A stretch of DNA of 17,096 nucleotides from an uncultured Clostridium sp. (GCA_946498265.1 CAMMNR010000022.1:1-17096), one strand, 5' to 3'. Shown: positions 7,952 to 15,019, counted from the first letter of the stretch. The notes: generated by a model not told the origin, from the letters alone. Made by a program: numbers and translations.

Positions 7952-7981
7952 TTGAATTTTGTCAAAAAAATGTGATATAAT
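7952..7981 (+). promoter_or_regulatory. sigma-A type promoter for pyk
   Basis: TTGAAT (7952-7957), an 18-bp spacer and TATAAT (7976-7981), with an extended -10 TGa at 7973-7975. The expected start of transcription is about 7988, giving a 30-base leader up to the pyk start. Confidence 0.72.
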
Positions 7982-8019
7982 ATTAGCCGATCGTTAATTA
8001 AATTGAAGGAGGAATTTTA

Positions 8020-9456
8020 ATGAAGAAAGATTTAAAAAAGACAAAAATAGTAGGGACAATAGGGCCAGCAAGTGATGACAAGTTGGAGGAATTAATTAAT
8101 GCAGGTTTAAATGCAACAAGAATTAATTACTCACATGGAAGTTGGAATGAACAAGCAGAAAGAACAGAAAGAATTCTGAAATTAAGAAAAGAAAAAGATA
8201 TTCCAATATCTTTATTGTTAGATATGCAAGGACCAGAAATTAGAACAGGAATGTTAGTAACAGGAAAAACTGAAAAAATACAACTAGAAGATGGTCAAAA
8301 ATTCACATTGGTTAATGAAGATATAGAAGGAGATAAAGAAAAAGTTTCTGTATCATATAAAGAATTATATAAAGATGTAGTGCCAGGTGCAAAAGTATTA
8401 ATTGATGACGGAGCAATAGAATTAGTTGTTGATGAAATAGTAGGAAAAGATATAGTTTGTACAGTAGTACATGGTAATGGTTTAGGAAGTAGAAAAACTA
8501 TAAATTTACCAGGTACAATAGTACGTTTGCCAGCTTTAAAAGAAAAAGATATAGAAGATTTGAAGACAGCATGTGAACATGATTATGATTATGTTGCAGT
8601 ATCATTTACAAGAAACATAGATGATATTCAACAAGTAAGAAAAGTTTTAGATGAAAATGGTGGGCAAGACATAAAAATAATTACCAAAGTAGAAAATGTT
8701 GAAGGTTTACAAAACATGGAAGAAATAGTTACTTATGCTGATGCTCAAATGATTGCTCGTGGAGATATGGCAACTGAAACTGATTTTACAGAACCACCAG
8801 TTATGCAAAAGAAATTTATAAAATTAGCAAATAAAGAAAATAAACCAGCAATTACAGCAACACAAATGCTTGAATCTATGACACATAACCCATTACCAAC
8901 AAGAGCAGAAGCAAGTGACGTTGCAAATGCCATTTATGATAGAACAAGTGCAGTTATGTTATCAGGAGAATGTGCTATGGGAAAATATCCAGTAGAATGT
9001 GTTCAAACTATGACTAAAATTGCACATAGAGTTGAAGACGACATAGAATATTGGAAGAGATTTAGAAATAATGAAAATACAAAAATAGAAAAATTAGAAG
9101 ATAAAATTGCATATTCTACATGTGTTATGGCTATGAATATGGATGCTGATGCAATTCTTTGCTACACACATACAGGAGATTCAGCAAGAAGATTAGCAGG
9201 ATTAGGAGCTGGTTGCCCAATATTAGCAATTACAGATAATAGAAGAACATTTAATCAATTAGCAATAGTATGGAATGTTACACCAATTTATGTTGAAAGA
9301 GTTTCATCAATTGATAAAGTTATAGAAGATGGAATTGCAAAATTAAAAGATAAAGAAATAATTGAAAAAGGTGATATGATTGTAATTGCAGGAGGAGCTA
9401 AGCTATTAAATAATGCAGAAGAAAGCCAAATAGTAGGTGGAATAGCAAAAATATAG
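8020..9456 (+). CDS. pyk: pyruvate kinase, short form without C-terminal extension
   Basis: Pyruvate kinase transfers phosphate from PEP to ADP, giving pyruvate and ATP in the last step of glycolysis. The 478-aa protein has all core elements: KIVGTIGPAS (9-18), TRINYSHG (33-40, with R34, N36 and S38), LDMQGPEIRTG (67-77, with D68 and R75), the catalytic Lys in TKVENVEG (K223, E225), MIARGDM (244-250, with D249), TATQMLESM (279-287) and PTRAEASDVANAI (293-305). It lacks the extra C-terminal PEP-utiliser-like domain (about 110 aa) of Bacillus-type enzymes. Several usually constant stretches deviate: ARGDMATETDFTEPP instead of ARGDLGVEIP-like, and DRTSAVMLSGECAMG instead of DGTDAVMLSGETA-like. 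It is therefore a divergent paralogue-type sequence with catalytic residues kept. AAGGAGG lies at 8006-8012. It has its own promoter and terminator. Confidence 0.95.
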   Translation: MKKDLKKTKIVGTIGPASDDKLEELINAGLNATRINYSHGSWNEQAERTERILKLRKEKDIPISLLLDMQGPEIRTGMLVTGKTEKIQLEDGQKFTLVNEDIEGDKEKVSVSYKELYKDVVPGAKVLIDDGAIELVVDEIVGKDIVCTVVHGNGLGSRKTINLPGTIVRLPALKEKDIEDLKTACEHDYDYVAVSFTRNIDDIQQVRKVLDENGGQDIKIITKVENVEGLQNMEEIVTYADAQMIARGDMATETDFTEPPVMQKKFIKLANKENKPAITATQMLESMTHNPLPTRAEASDVANAIYDRTSAVMLSGECAMGKYPVECVQTMTKIAHRVEDDIEYWKRFRNNENTKIEKLEDKIAYSTCVMAMNMDADAILCYTHTGDSARRLAGLGAGCPILAITDNRRTFNQLAIVWNVTPIYVERVSSIDKVIEDGIAKLKDKEIIEKGDMIVIAGGAKLLNNAEESQIVGGIAKI

Positions 9457-9476
9457 ATAAGTTAAAATATATAGTT

Positions 9477-9516
9477 AAAATGGCTATTGTAATAAAACAG
9501 TAGTCATTTTTATTAT
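9477..9516 (+). terminator. intrinsic terminator after pyk
   Basis: A 14-bp stem (9477-9490 with 9497-9510, two G-U pairs) with the loop AATAAA, followed by TATTATT. It starts 20 bases after the pyk stop. Confidence 0.85.
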
Positions 9517-9544
9517 TGATATATAATGTTTGGTGTGATATAAT
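9516..9544 (+). promoter_or_regulatory. sigma-A type promoter for the FemAB/GNAT-like gene
   Basis: TTGATA (9516-9521), a 17-bp spacer and TATAAT (9539-9544), with an extended -10 TGa (9536-9538). It lies directly against the pyk terminator tail. The context TGTGATATAAT is identical to that of the pyk promoter -10. A leader of about 65 bases is expected. Confidence 0.8.
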
Positions 9545-9616
9545 TTATGCATTATAGGAGATTAAAATTTCCATAATTAATGTAAAAAAATAATGTACAG
9601 GATTTAGGGGGGAATA

Positions 9617-10621
9617 ATGAAAGAAAATTTTAAAGTCTTTGATAAAGCTAAAGATATTCCAAATGAATGGAATGATTTTTGCAAGGATAATTTTTTTATG
9701 CAAAAAGATAGATTAGAATTTTTAGAAAATGTAAATCCATGTAATCAAAAATACTATATTGTATATAATAAAGAAAATATAGAAGCATGTTTTGTAATGT
9801 TTCCTTTTAAATATGAATTTGATAAACACATAAAAGTAAATGTAAAACTTATATTTTTACCAGTATCAGTTGCAGATCCAGGAATAGTAGCAAAACCAAA
9901 TAGTAAAGAACTATATAAATGTCTAAAAAAAATTAAAGGAATAAAACTAATACTTAGTACATCAGAAGATTTTAAATTAATAAATGGAATAAAGTTTGAA
10001 GGTAATCCAAATTGTAGGTTAGACATTAAATGGAATGATTTAGATCAATATCTAAATAGCATGAGAACTAAATATAGAAGTCAGATGAAAGAAATATTAA
10101 GGAAAAGAGAAAAACTAGATATAAGAATTCTAAAAGATAATAGTAAAGAATTTACTAATGAAATCTACCAATTATATATGCAAGTTATGAGTAATGTTGA
10201 TTATGTACTAGAAACACTTAATATAGAATTTTTTCGTAATAATTTTTCAAAAACAATGGTATATGAAGTTGATAAAAAACCAAAAGCATTTATGCAATTT
10301 ATAGAAAATGATAAAAAAATAATATGCGAATTTTGTGGATTTGATTATAAAGACAGAGATAAATTTGATTTATATAAAAATACACTTTTAGGAGTAGTCA
10401 TATATGCTATAGAAAATGGATATAAAGAAATTGATGTAGGTCAATCAGCAGAAATGACAAAAATGAAGTTCGGAGCATATTTAGAGCCAAAATATTCATG
10501 GATTTTTTATGATGGTAGTAAAATATGTAATAAAATTCTAGAATATATATTATTAGATAAAAACACACATAAAGAAAAATGTAATTATAATATATTTAAA
10601 AAAAGCAGTAACATAAAATAA
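9617..10621 (+). CDS. FemAB/GNAT-like acyl or aminoacyl transferase
   Basis: The 334-aa soluble protein resembles the GNAT-fold 'BioF2-like' and FemAB group: an N-terminal half (about 1-135) and a C-terminal half with the typical basic helix YLNSMRTKYRSQMKEILRKR (145-164), beta strands around KPKAFMQFIENDKKIICEF (221-239) and the late motif DVGQSAEMTKMKFGAYLEP (273-291), the usual K-x-x-F/K-x-G feature of these proteins. Members transfer acyl or aminoacyl groups onto wall precursors, lipids or sugars; the substrate cannot be read here. There is no signal peptide or membrane helix. The AGGGGGGAAT before the ATG is a strong ribosome binding site. The gene is bracketed by its own promoter and an A/T hairpin, so it is a single-gene unit. 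Confidence 0.78.
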   Translation: MKENFKVFDKAKDIPNEWNDFCKDNFFMQKDRLEFLENVNPCNQKYYIVYNKENIEACFVMFPFKYEFDKHIKVNVKLIFLPVSVADPGIVAKPNSKELYKCLKKIKGIKLILSTSEDFKLINGIKFEGNPNCRLDIKWNDLDQYLNSMRTKYRSQMKEILRKREKLDIRILKDNSKEFTNEIYQLYMQVMSNVDYVLETLNIEFFRNNFSKTMVYEVDKKPKAFMQFIENDKKIICEFCGFDYKDRDKFDLYKNTLLGVVIYAIENGYKEIDVGQSAEMTKMKFGAYLEPKYSWIFYDGSKICNKILEYILLDKNTHKEKCNYNIFKKSSNIK

Positions 10622-10633
10622 AAAACATAAAAT

Positions 10634-10665
10634 AAAATTAAAAATCTTAGTAGATTTTTAATTTT
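10634..10665 (+). terminator. A/T-rich hairpin terminator, possibly bidirectional
   Basis: AAAATTAAAAATCT (10634-10647) pairs exactly with AGATTTTTAATTTT (10652-10665) around a TAGT loop. The T-rich stretch is part of the stem and no further T-run follows, so its strength is uncertain. Confidence 0.6.
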
Positions 10666-10670
10666 CGATA

Positions 10671-10679
10671 TGATATACT
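10671..10679 (+). promoter_or_regulatory. candidate extended -10 promoter for der
   Basis: TGa followed by TATACT (10674-10679) lies just after the hairpin terminator. No good -35 box is seen 17 bases upstream, so this relies on the extended -10. The leader would be about 65 bases and would contain the start-stop ATGTAA. Confidence 0.42.
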
Positions 10680-10730
10680 ATAAAAAGCAAAATAAAGGTT
10701 TATAGGTATCCTAAAAAACCTAAATATTAC

Positions 10731-10754
10731 AAGGAGAGAAAATGTAATTAAATG
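10731..10754 (+). promoter_or_regulatory. der ribosome binding region with a start-stop ATGTAA
   Basis: AAGGAGAG (10731-10738) is followed after 5 bases by ATG at 10742-10744, and the next codon is TAA (10745-10747). The der ATG at 10752 is 15 bases from the GGAG core. The only strong Shine-Dalgarno sequence is thus best placed for a one-codon open frame, with the der start 4 bases beyond its stop. This could allow initiation, termination and reinitiation, or simply be a long-spacing start. Confidence 0.5.
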
Positions 10755-12095
10755 AAACCAATAGTAGCAATAATAGGAAAACCAAATGTAGGAAAATCGA
10801 CTTTCTTCAATTACTTAGCAGGAAGCAGAATATCGATAGTACAAGATACGCCAGGAGTAACAAGAGATAGAATATATGCGGAAACAAACTGGAGAGGTAG
10901 AGATTTTACATTAATAGATACAGGAGGAATAGAGCCAGAATCTGATGATATAATTTTATCTCAAATGAGAGAGCAAGCAAATTTAGCAATAAATATGGCA
11001 GATGTAATAATATTTTTAACAGATATAAGACAAGGCGTAACATCTGCAGATAAAGAAATAGCACTAATGTTAAAAAAATCGGGAAAACCAATAGTTCTTG
11101 TATGTAATAAAGCAGATAATTTTGAAAAAGATAAAGAAGAAATATATGAGTTCTATAATTTAGGAATAGGAGAACCATATCCAATATCAGCAACAAATGC
11201 ATTAGGAATAGGAGACGTTTTAGATAAGATATATGAAAGTTTTCCAGAAAAAACAGAAAATGAAGAAGAAAATGATACAATAAAAGTAGCTGTAATAGGA
11301 AAACCAAATGTAGGAAAATCATCTTTAATAAATAAAATTTTAGGTGAAAATAGATTAATAGTAAGCAATATAGCAGGAACCACCAGAGATGCAATAGATA
11401 CACAGTTTGAAAATGAAAAAGGAAAATATGTATTAATAGATACAGCAGGAGTGAGAAGAAAAAGTAAAGTAAAAGAATCTATAGAAAAATTCAGTATAAT
11501 GAGAACTTTACTCGCAATAGAAAGATCAGATGTATGTTTAATGATGTTAGATGCCCTAGAAGGAGTTACAGATCAGGATGCAAAAATAGCAGGAGAGGCA
11601 CATGAAGCTGGAAAAGGTGTAATAATAGTTGTAAACAAGTGGGATGAATATGAAAAAGAAACAGGAACACTAGAAAAATACAAAAAAGATATATATAGTA
11701 AACTTTCATATTTATCATATGCGCCAATAATATTTATATCAGCAAAAACAGGGCAAAGAGTTCACAAATTATTTGATTTAATAAATCATGTAAACGAACA
11801 AAACAGTATGAGAATATCAACATCAGTATTAAATCAAGTAATAAATGAAGCAATAGCAATAGTACAACCACCAACAGACAAAGGAAAAAGACTAAAAATA
11901 TTTTATGGCACACAAGTTTCTACTAAACCACCAACATTTGTAATTTTTGTAAATAATAAAGAATTATTTCACTTTTCATATGAAAGATATATAATAAATC
12001 AAATACGAAAAGAATTTGGTTTAGAAGGAACACCTGTAAGAATAATAGTAAGAGAAAAAAATCAAAAAGAAGCTGAAAAAGAAGGATACTATTAA
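10752..12095 (+). CDS. der: ribosome biogenesis GTPase Der (EngA)
   Basis: Der is an essential tandem GTPase needed for 50S subunit maturation. The 447-aa protein shows both G domains and the KH-like C-terminal domain. Domain 1 has GKPNVGKST (9-17), DTGG (56-59) and NKAD (119-122). Domain 2 has GKPNVGKSS (183-191), DTAG (230-233) and NKWD (295-298). The tail from about 355 to GTPVRIIVREKNQ is the KH-like part. The start MKPIVAIIGKPNVGK is unambiguous by homology, although the ribosome binding site is unusually distant (see the start-stop feature). It leads the der-plsY-gpsA cluster common in Firmicutes, but a 61-bp inverted repeat separates it from plsY. Confidence 0.97.
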   Translation: MKPIVAIIGKPNVGKSTFFNYLAGSRISIVQDTPGVTRDRIYAETNWRGRDFTLIDTGGIEPESDDIILSQMREQANLAINMADVIIFLTDIRQGVTSADKEIALMLKKSGKPIVLVCNKADNFEKDKEEIYEFYNLGIGEPYPISATNALGIGDVLDKIYESFPEKTENEEENDTIKVAVIGKPNVGKSSLINKILGENRLIVSNIAGTTRDAIDTQFENEKGKYVLIDTAGVRRKSKVKESIEKFSIMRTLLAIERSDVCLMMLDALEGVTDQDAKIAGEAHEAGKGVIIVVNKWDEYEKETGTLEKYKKDIYSKLSYLSYAPIIFISAKTGQRVHKLFDLINHVNEQNSMRISTSVLNQVINEAIAIVQPPTDKGKRLKIFYGTQVSTKPPTFVIFVNNKELFHFSYERYIINQIRKEFGLEGTPVRIIVREKNQKEAEKEGYY

Positions 12096-12099
12096 TGTG

Positions 12100-12266
12100 T
12101 GCCAAAGTTGCCAAAAGGGACGGGCTATAGGGAAATTAGGGACGGGGCTTAAAATCCCTAATTTCTTTAAAAGATAAAAATACAAATATAAACATAAATA
12201 TTTAATAGGGATTTCAAGCCCCGTCCCTAATTTCCCTATAGCCCGTCCCTTTTGGCAACTTTGGCA
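12100..12266. repeat. composite REP-like element D with 61-bp inverted repeats
   Basis: Bases 12100-12160 are the reverse complement of 12206-12266 with one mismatch in 61, around a 45-bp AT-rich spacer. Each arm joins two units: an outer TGCCAAA-type unit with a GACGGGCTAT core, as in element C, and an inner TAGGGA-type unit with a GGGACGGGGCTT core, as in element E. It starts 4 bp after the der stop, and its right arm ends 4 bases before the plsY AAGGAGG. In a transcript it would form a very stable hairpin between the two genes. Confidence 0.93.
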
Positions 12267-12284
12267 TAAGAAGGAGGAAAAAAG

Positions 12285-12926
12285 ATGGTATTATATATAG
12301 TTATGGCAATAATTGCATACTTAATAGGAAGTATAAATTTCTCAGTTATTATAAGTAAAAAAATGGCTGGATTTGATGTAAGAGAAAAAGGAAGTGGAAA
12401 TGCAGGAAGTACAAATATGTTACGCTCGGTTGGAAAAAAAGCAGCAGCAATCACATTAATATGTGATGTTTTGAAAGGTGTAGTAGCAATAATAATAGCA
12501 ATAATTTTAGGGAACATTTTCAATGATTCAAATAAAGAATTGTTATTACAAATTGCTGGTATTGCAGTAGTATTAGGACATACTTTTCCAATATTCTTTG
12601 GATTTAAAGGAGGAAAAGGTGTTGCAACATCTTTAGGAATTTTACTTATGAGCAATTGGCAAATAGGATTAATCTGTTTAGTATTTGCATTAGTATTAAT
12701 GGTACTAACAAGAATGGTTTCATTAGGTTCATGTATGGCAGCAATATTATTTCCAGTATTAACATTATTTATAAATGAACATTATACAGTATTAACAGAA
12801 GGAAAAAGTGGAAATGTATATTTCGTATATAGTGTAATTATGGCAATAATAGTATTATATAATCATAGAAGTAATATAAAAAGAATATTAAATGGAACAG
12901 AAAATAAAATAAGTTTTAAAAAGTAA
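12285..12926 (+). CDS. plsY: glycerol-3-phosphate acyltransferase PlsY
   Basis: PlsY is an integral membrane enzyme that transfers the acyl group from acyl-phosphate (made by PlsX) to glycerol-3-phosphate, giving lysophosphatidate. The 213-aa protein has several hydrophobic segments (about 2-20, 53-76, 87-106, 128-162, 178-191) and the three cytoplasmic motifs of the family: GSGNAGSTN (36-44), GHTFPIFFGFKGGKGVAT (98-115) and YNHRSNIKRILNGTEN (192-207). AAGGAGG at 12270-12276 sets the ATG at 12285; an internal ATG at codon 7 is less likely. Its substrate is supplied by gpsA, the next gene. Confidence 0.95.
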   Translation: MVLYIVMAIIAYLIGSINFSVIISKKMAGFDVREKGSGNAGSTNMLRSVGKKAAAITLICDVLKGVVAIIIAIILGNIFNDSNKELLLQIAGIAVVLGHTFPIFFGFKGGKGVATSLGILLMSNWQIGLICLVFALVLMVLTRMVSLGSCMAAILFPVLTLFINEHYTVLTEGKSGNVYFVYSVIMAIIVLYNHRSNIKRILNGTENKISFKK

Positions 12927-13043
12927 TAAGAGTAAAGAGGTATTGTAGAAAGAGTAAAGAAATTTTTTAAATTAAATTAATCAATTTGATATAAAAGTAT
13001 CAATAAATGTAAAAAAGTAAATAAACAAAGGAGTAGATTTAAA

Positions 13044-14030
13044 GTGAAAAATATAGCAATAATAGGAAGCGGAAGCTGGGGAATAGCACTTGCGACACAT
13101 TTATCAAGAAATGGAAATAAAATAAAAGTATGGTCATTTGATGAAGAAGAAAAAAATTTAATAAATAATGAAAAAAAATGTAAGTTTTTACCTAATTTAG
13201 TTTTACCAGATAATATATTTTGCTCAAATGATTTTGAAGAAGTAATAAAAGATGCAGAATTTATATTACATGTAACACCTTCAAAATTCACAAGAGATAC
13301 ATTCAAACAATATAAACAATATGTGGGAACAAAACCAGTTATAATATGTTCAAAAGGTTTTGAAAAAGATACACTAAAAACATTAGATGAAGTAATGAAA
13401 GAAGAATTGCCAGGAGTAAAAATAGGAGTATTGTCAGGGCCAAGTCATGCAGAAGAAGTATCAATTGCAGTACCAACAGTACTAGTTATAGCATCTGAAC
13501 ATAAAGAAATATTAGAATTAATACAAAATATATTTATGTGTACAGAAATGAGAATATACACATCAGATGATGTAAAAGGAGTAGAACTAGGAGGAGCACT
13601 AAAAAATATTATAGCCTTTTGTGCAGGAGTAGCAGCAGGAATAGGATTAGGAGACAATACATTTGCAGCTTTAATAACTAGAGGATTAGGAGAATTAACA
13701 AGACTAGGAGTAGAATTAGGAGGACGAAAAGATACATTTTATGGACTAAGTGGATTAGGAGACTTAATAGTAACATGTCTTAGTGAACACAGTAGAAACA
13801 GAAAAGCTGGAAAATTAATAGGTCAGGGTAAAACATTAGAAGAAACAAAAAAAGAAGTAGGAATGGTAATAGAAAGTATAGACAATATAGAAGTTGCTTA
13901 TGAATTGTGTAAAATACATAATGTAGATATGCCAATAGTAGAAAGTGTTTATCAGGTTATTTATGGAAAATTAGATCCAAAAACTGCAGTAAATAACTTG
14001 ATGACAAGAGCAAAAAAAGCAGAGGATTAG
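13044..14030 (+). CDS. gpsA: NAD(P)-dependent glycerol-3-phosphate dehydrogenase
   Basis: GpsA reduces dihydroxyacetone phosphate to sn-glycerol-3-phosphate, the backbone for phospholipids, in the cytoplasm. The 328-aa protein has the Rossmann motif GSGSWG (8-13), SKGFEKDT (103-110), LSGPSHAEEV (130-139), GGALKNIIAFCAGVAAGIG (183-201) with the catalytic Lys K187, NTFAALITRGLGE (205-217) and YGLSGLGDL (233-241). The start is GTG at 13044, supported by AAAGGAG at 13027-13033. The 117-bp spacer after plsY has no hairpin with a T-tract, so plsY and gpsA are probably co-transcribed. Confidence 0.96.
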   Translation: MKNIAIIGSGSWGIALATHLSRNGNKIKVWSFDEEEKNLINNEKKCKFLPNLVLPDNIFCSNDFEEVIKDAEFILHVTPSKFTRDTFKQYKQYVGTKPVIICSKGFEKDTLKTLDEVMKEELPGVKIGVLSGPSHAEEVSIAVPTVLVIASEHKEILELIQNIFMCTEMRIYTSDDVKGVELGGALKNIIAFCAGVAAGIGLGDNTFAALITRGLGELTRLGVELGGRKDTFYGLSGLGDLIVTCLSEHSRNRKAGKLIGQGKTLEETKKEVGMVIESIDNIEVAYELCKIHNVDMPIVESVYQVIYGKLDPKTAVNNLMTRAKKAED

Positions 14031-14041
14031 AAATAGAGCTG

Positions 14042-14172
14042 TAGGGATTTTAGGGACGGGGCTTCAAATCCCTATAAACTATTTGTATTTACATTTTTAT
14101 TTTTTAATAAGAATAGGGATTTGAAGCCCCGTCCCTAAAATCCCTAAACCCCGTCCCAAAATTCCCTATCTC
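14042..14172. repeat. REP-like element E, 34-bp perfect inverted pair plus a tail unit
   Basis: Bases 14042-14075 are the exact reverse complement of 14113-14146, with a 37-bp AT-rich spacer. Each arm is a hairpin unit with TAGGGATTT/AAATCCCTA-type ends around a core reading GAAGCCCCGTCCC on one strand. A tail, 14148-14172 (ACCCCGTCCC then TTCCCTATCTC), matches 21 of 25 bases of 7149-7173 in element C. It starts 12 bp after the gpsA stop and may end the plsY-gpsA transcript or protect its 3' end. Confidence 0.9.
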
Positions 14173-14270
14173 CGTCTCTAAATTTTCTAAAAAATGAATA
14201 ATACATAAAATAAAAGTAAATAATAAAAAAAGAACCATTATTATTTGGAGTAGTAGGATTAAAAAATTTA

Positions 14271-14307
14271 ATTCTTTTTCGACCAGAGTCGAACCTAAGA
14301 AAGGAAT
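14271..14307 (+). promoter_or_regulatory. possible Shine-Dalgarno-sequestering stem-loop before the zinc-ribbon gene
   Basis: TCGAC (14279-14283) pairs with GTCGA (14288-14292) around CAGA. ATTCTTTT (14271-14278) can pair with AAAGGAAT (14300-14307, one G-U pair), leaving a 7-base bulge. The outer arm covers the AAAGG ribosome binding site of the next gene. The structure is predicted by eye only. Confidence 0.35.
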
Positions 14308-14316
14308 GTGAGAAAA

Positions 14317-14970
14317 ATGGAATTTTTTGATAAACTTGGAAAAAAGGCAACAGAAGCATATAAATATACTGCTGACAAAACAGGTAAAATAGCTAAAGAA
14401 ACAAAATTAAAATTTAGGATGTCAGAATTAAAGTCTCAAATAGAGGATTTATATGTAGAAATTGGTAAAAAGGTATATGAAAAGCATATAAGAGAAGAAG
14501 ATATATGTATAAAAAAAGATCTTGAAGAACAATGTATAAAAATAGATGTATTGGCTCAAGAAATAGAAGATCTACAAAATGAAACATTAGAGTTGAAAGA
14601 TAAAAAACAATGTCCAAAATGTTACAAAGAAGTAAATAAAGAAGATAAATATTGTAAAAATTGTGGTGAAAAGTTAGAAAGAGAGAGCCAAGAAGAAAAT
14701 GACGTTAAAGAAGTAGAGATACTAGAAGATATAGAAACTACACAAGTAGAAGAAGATAATGAAATAGATAGAAATGAAGAAGAAAAGTTAAATAATGAAT
14801 CATATAAAAGTGAGCTAGATAATGAAAATAGTGATAATGAAGAAAAATTGGAAAAGCAAATTGATATAGAAGAATTACAAGACGAAAATCAAGAAAAGAC
14901 AAATTTAGAAAAAACTGTAGAGGTTGAGTCACATGTAGATGTTGAAATAGATGAAGACGAAAATAAATAA
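14317..14970 (+). CDS. zinc-ribbon protein with helical N-terminus and acidic tail
   Basis: From the ATG at 14317 the protein is 217 aa. Residues 1-30 (FFDKLGKKATEAYKYTADKT) and a helical region to about 95 are followed by a zinc ribbon CPKC-x10-CKNCG (C99, C102, C113, C116) that should bind one Zn. The rest is a Glu/Asp/Asn-rich tail, probably disordered. No signal peptide or membrane segment is seen. A GTG at 14308 is in frame but only 3 bases from the AAAGG, and the start MEFFDKLGKK resembles the common beginning of such clostridial proteins, so 14317 is preferred. The function is not known. It follows element E and a possible leader hairpin, and is followed by a solo REP unit and dtd. Confidence 0.85.
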   Translation: MEFFDKLGKKATEAYKYTADKTGKIAKETKLKFRMSELKSQIEDLYVEIGKKVYEKHIREEDICIKKDLEEQCIKIDVLAQEIEDLQNETLELKDKKQCPKCYKEVNKEDKYCKNCGEKLERESQEENDVKEVEILEDIETTQVEEDNEIDRNEEEKLNNESYKSELDNENSDNEEKLEKQIDIEELQDENQEKTNLEKTVEVESHVDVEIDEDENK

Positions 14971-14973
14971 AGT

Positions 14974-15001
14974 GTGCCAAAATAGCCCGTCCCCCTTGGC
15001 A
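14974..15001. repeat. solo REP-like unit, element F
   Basis: A single 28-bp unit that differs by one base from the right arm of element C (7116-7143): GTGCCAA and TTGGCA ends around the ATAGCCCGTCCCCC core. It lies in the 49-bp spacer between the zinc-ribbon stop and dtd and ends 4-5 bases before the dtd ribosome binding site. Confidence 0.88.
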
Positions 15002-15019
15002 ATGGAAAGGAAATAAGAA

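Noticed and set aside
10906..11403. 165-codon minus-strand frame inside der
   Set aside because: Leu/Tyr/Phe-rich translation typical of the antisense of A-rich coding sequence; der on the + strand is unambiguous.
12236..12655. 139-codon minus-strand frame across element D and plsY
   Set aside because: Antisense of plsY motifs; no ribosome binding site, and it overlaps a clear + strand gene.
12927..13043. Promoter or terminator between plsY and gpsA
   Set aside because: Only a weak TTGATA/TATCAA inverted repeat (12986-13003) is present, with no T-run or -35/-10 pair of acceptable quality.
14278..14293. TTCGAC-CAGA-GTCGAA, which recalls a tRNA T-arm on either strand
   Set aside because: No acceptor, anticodon or D-arm pairing can be built around it; it is better read as a leader hairpin.
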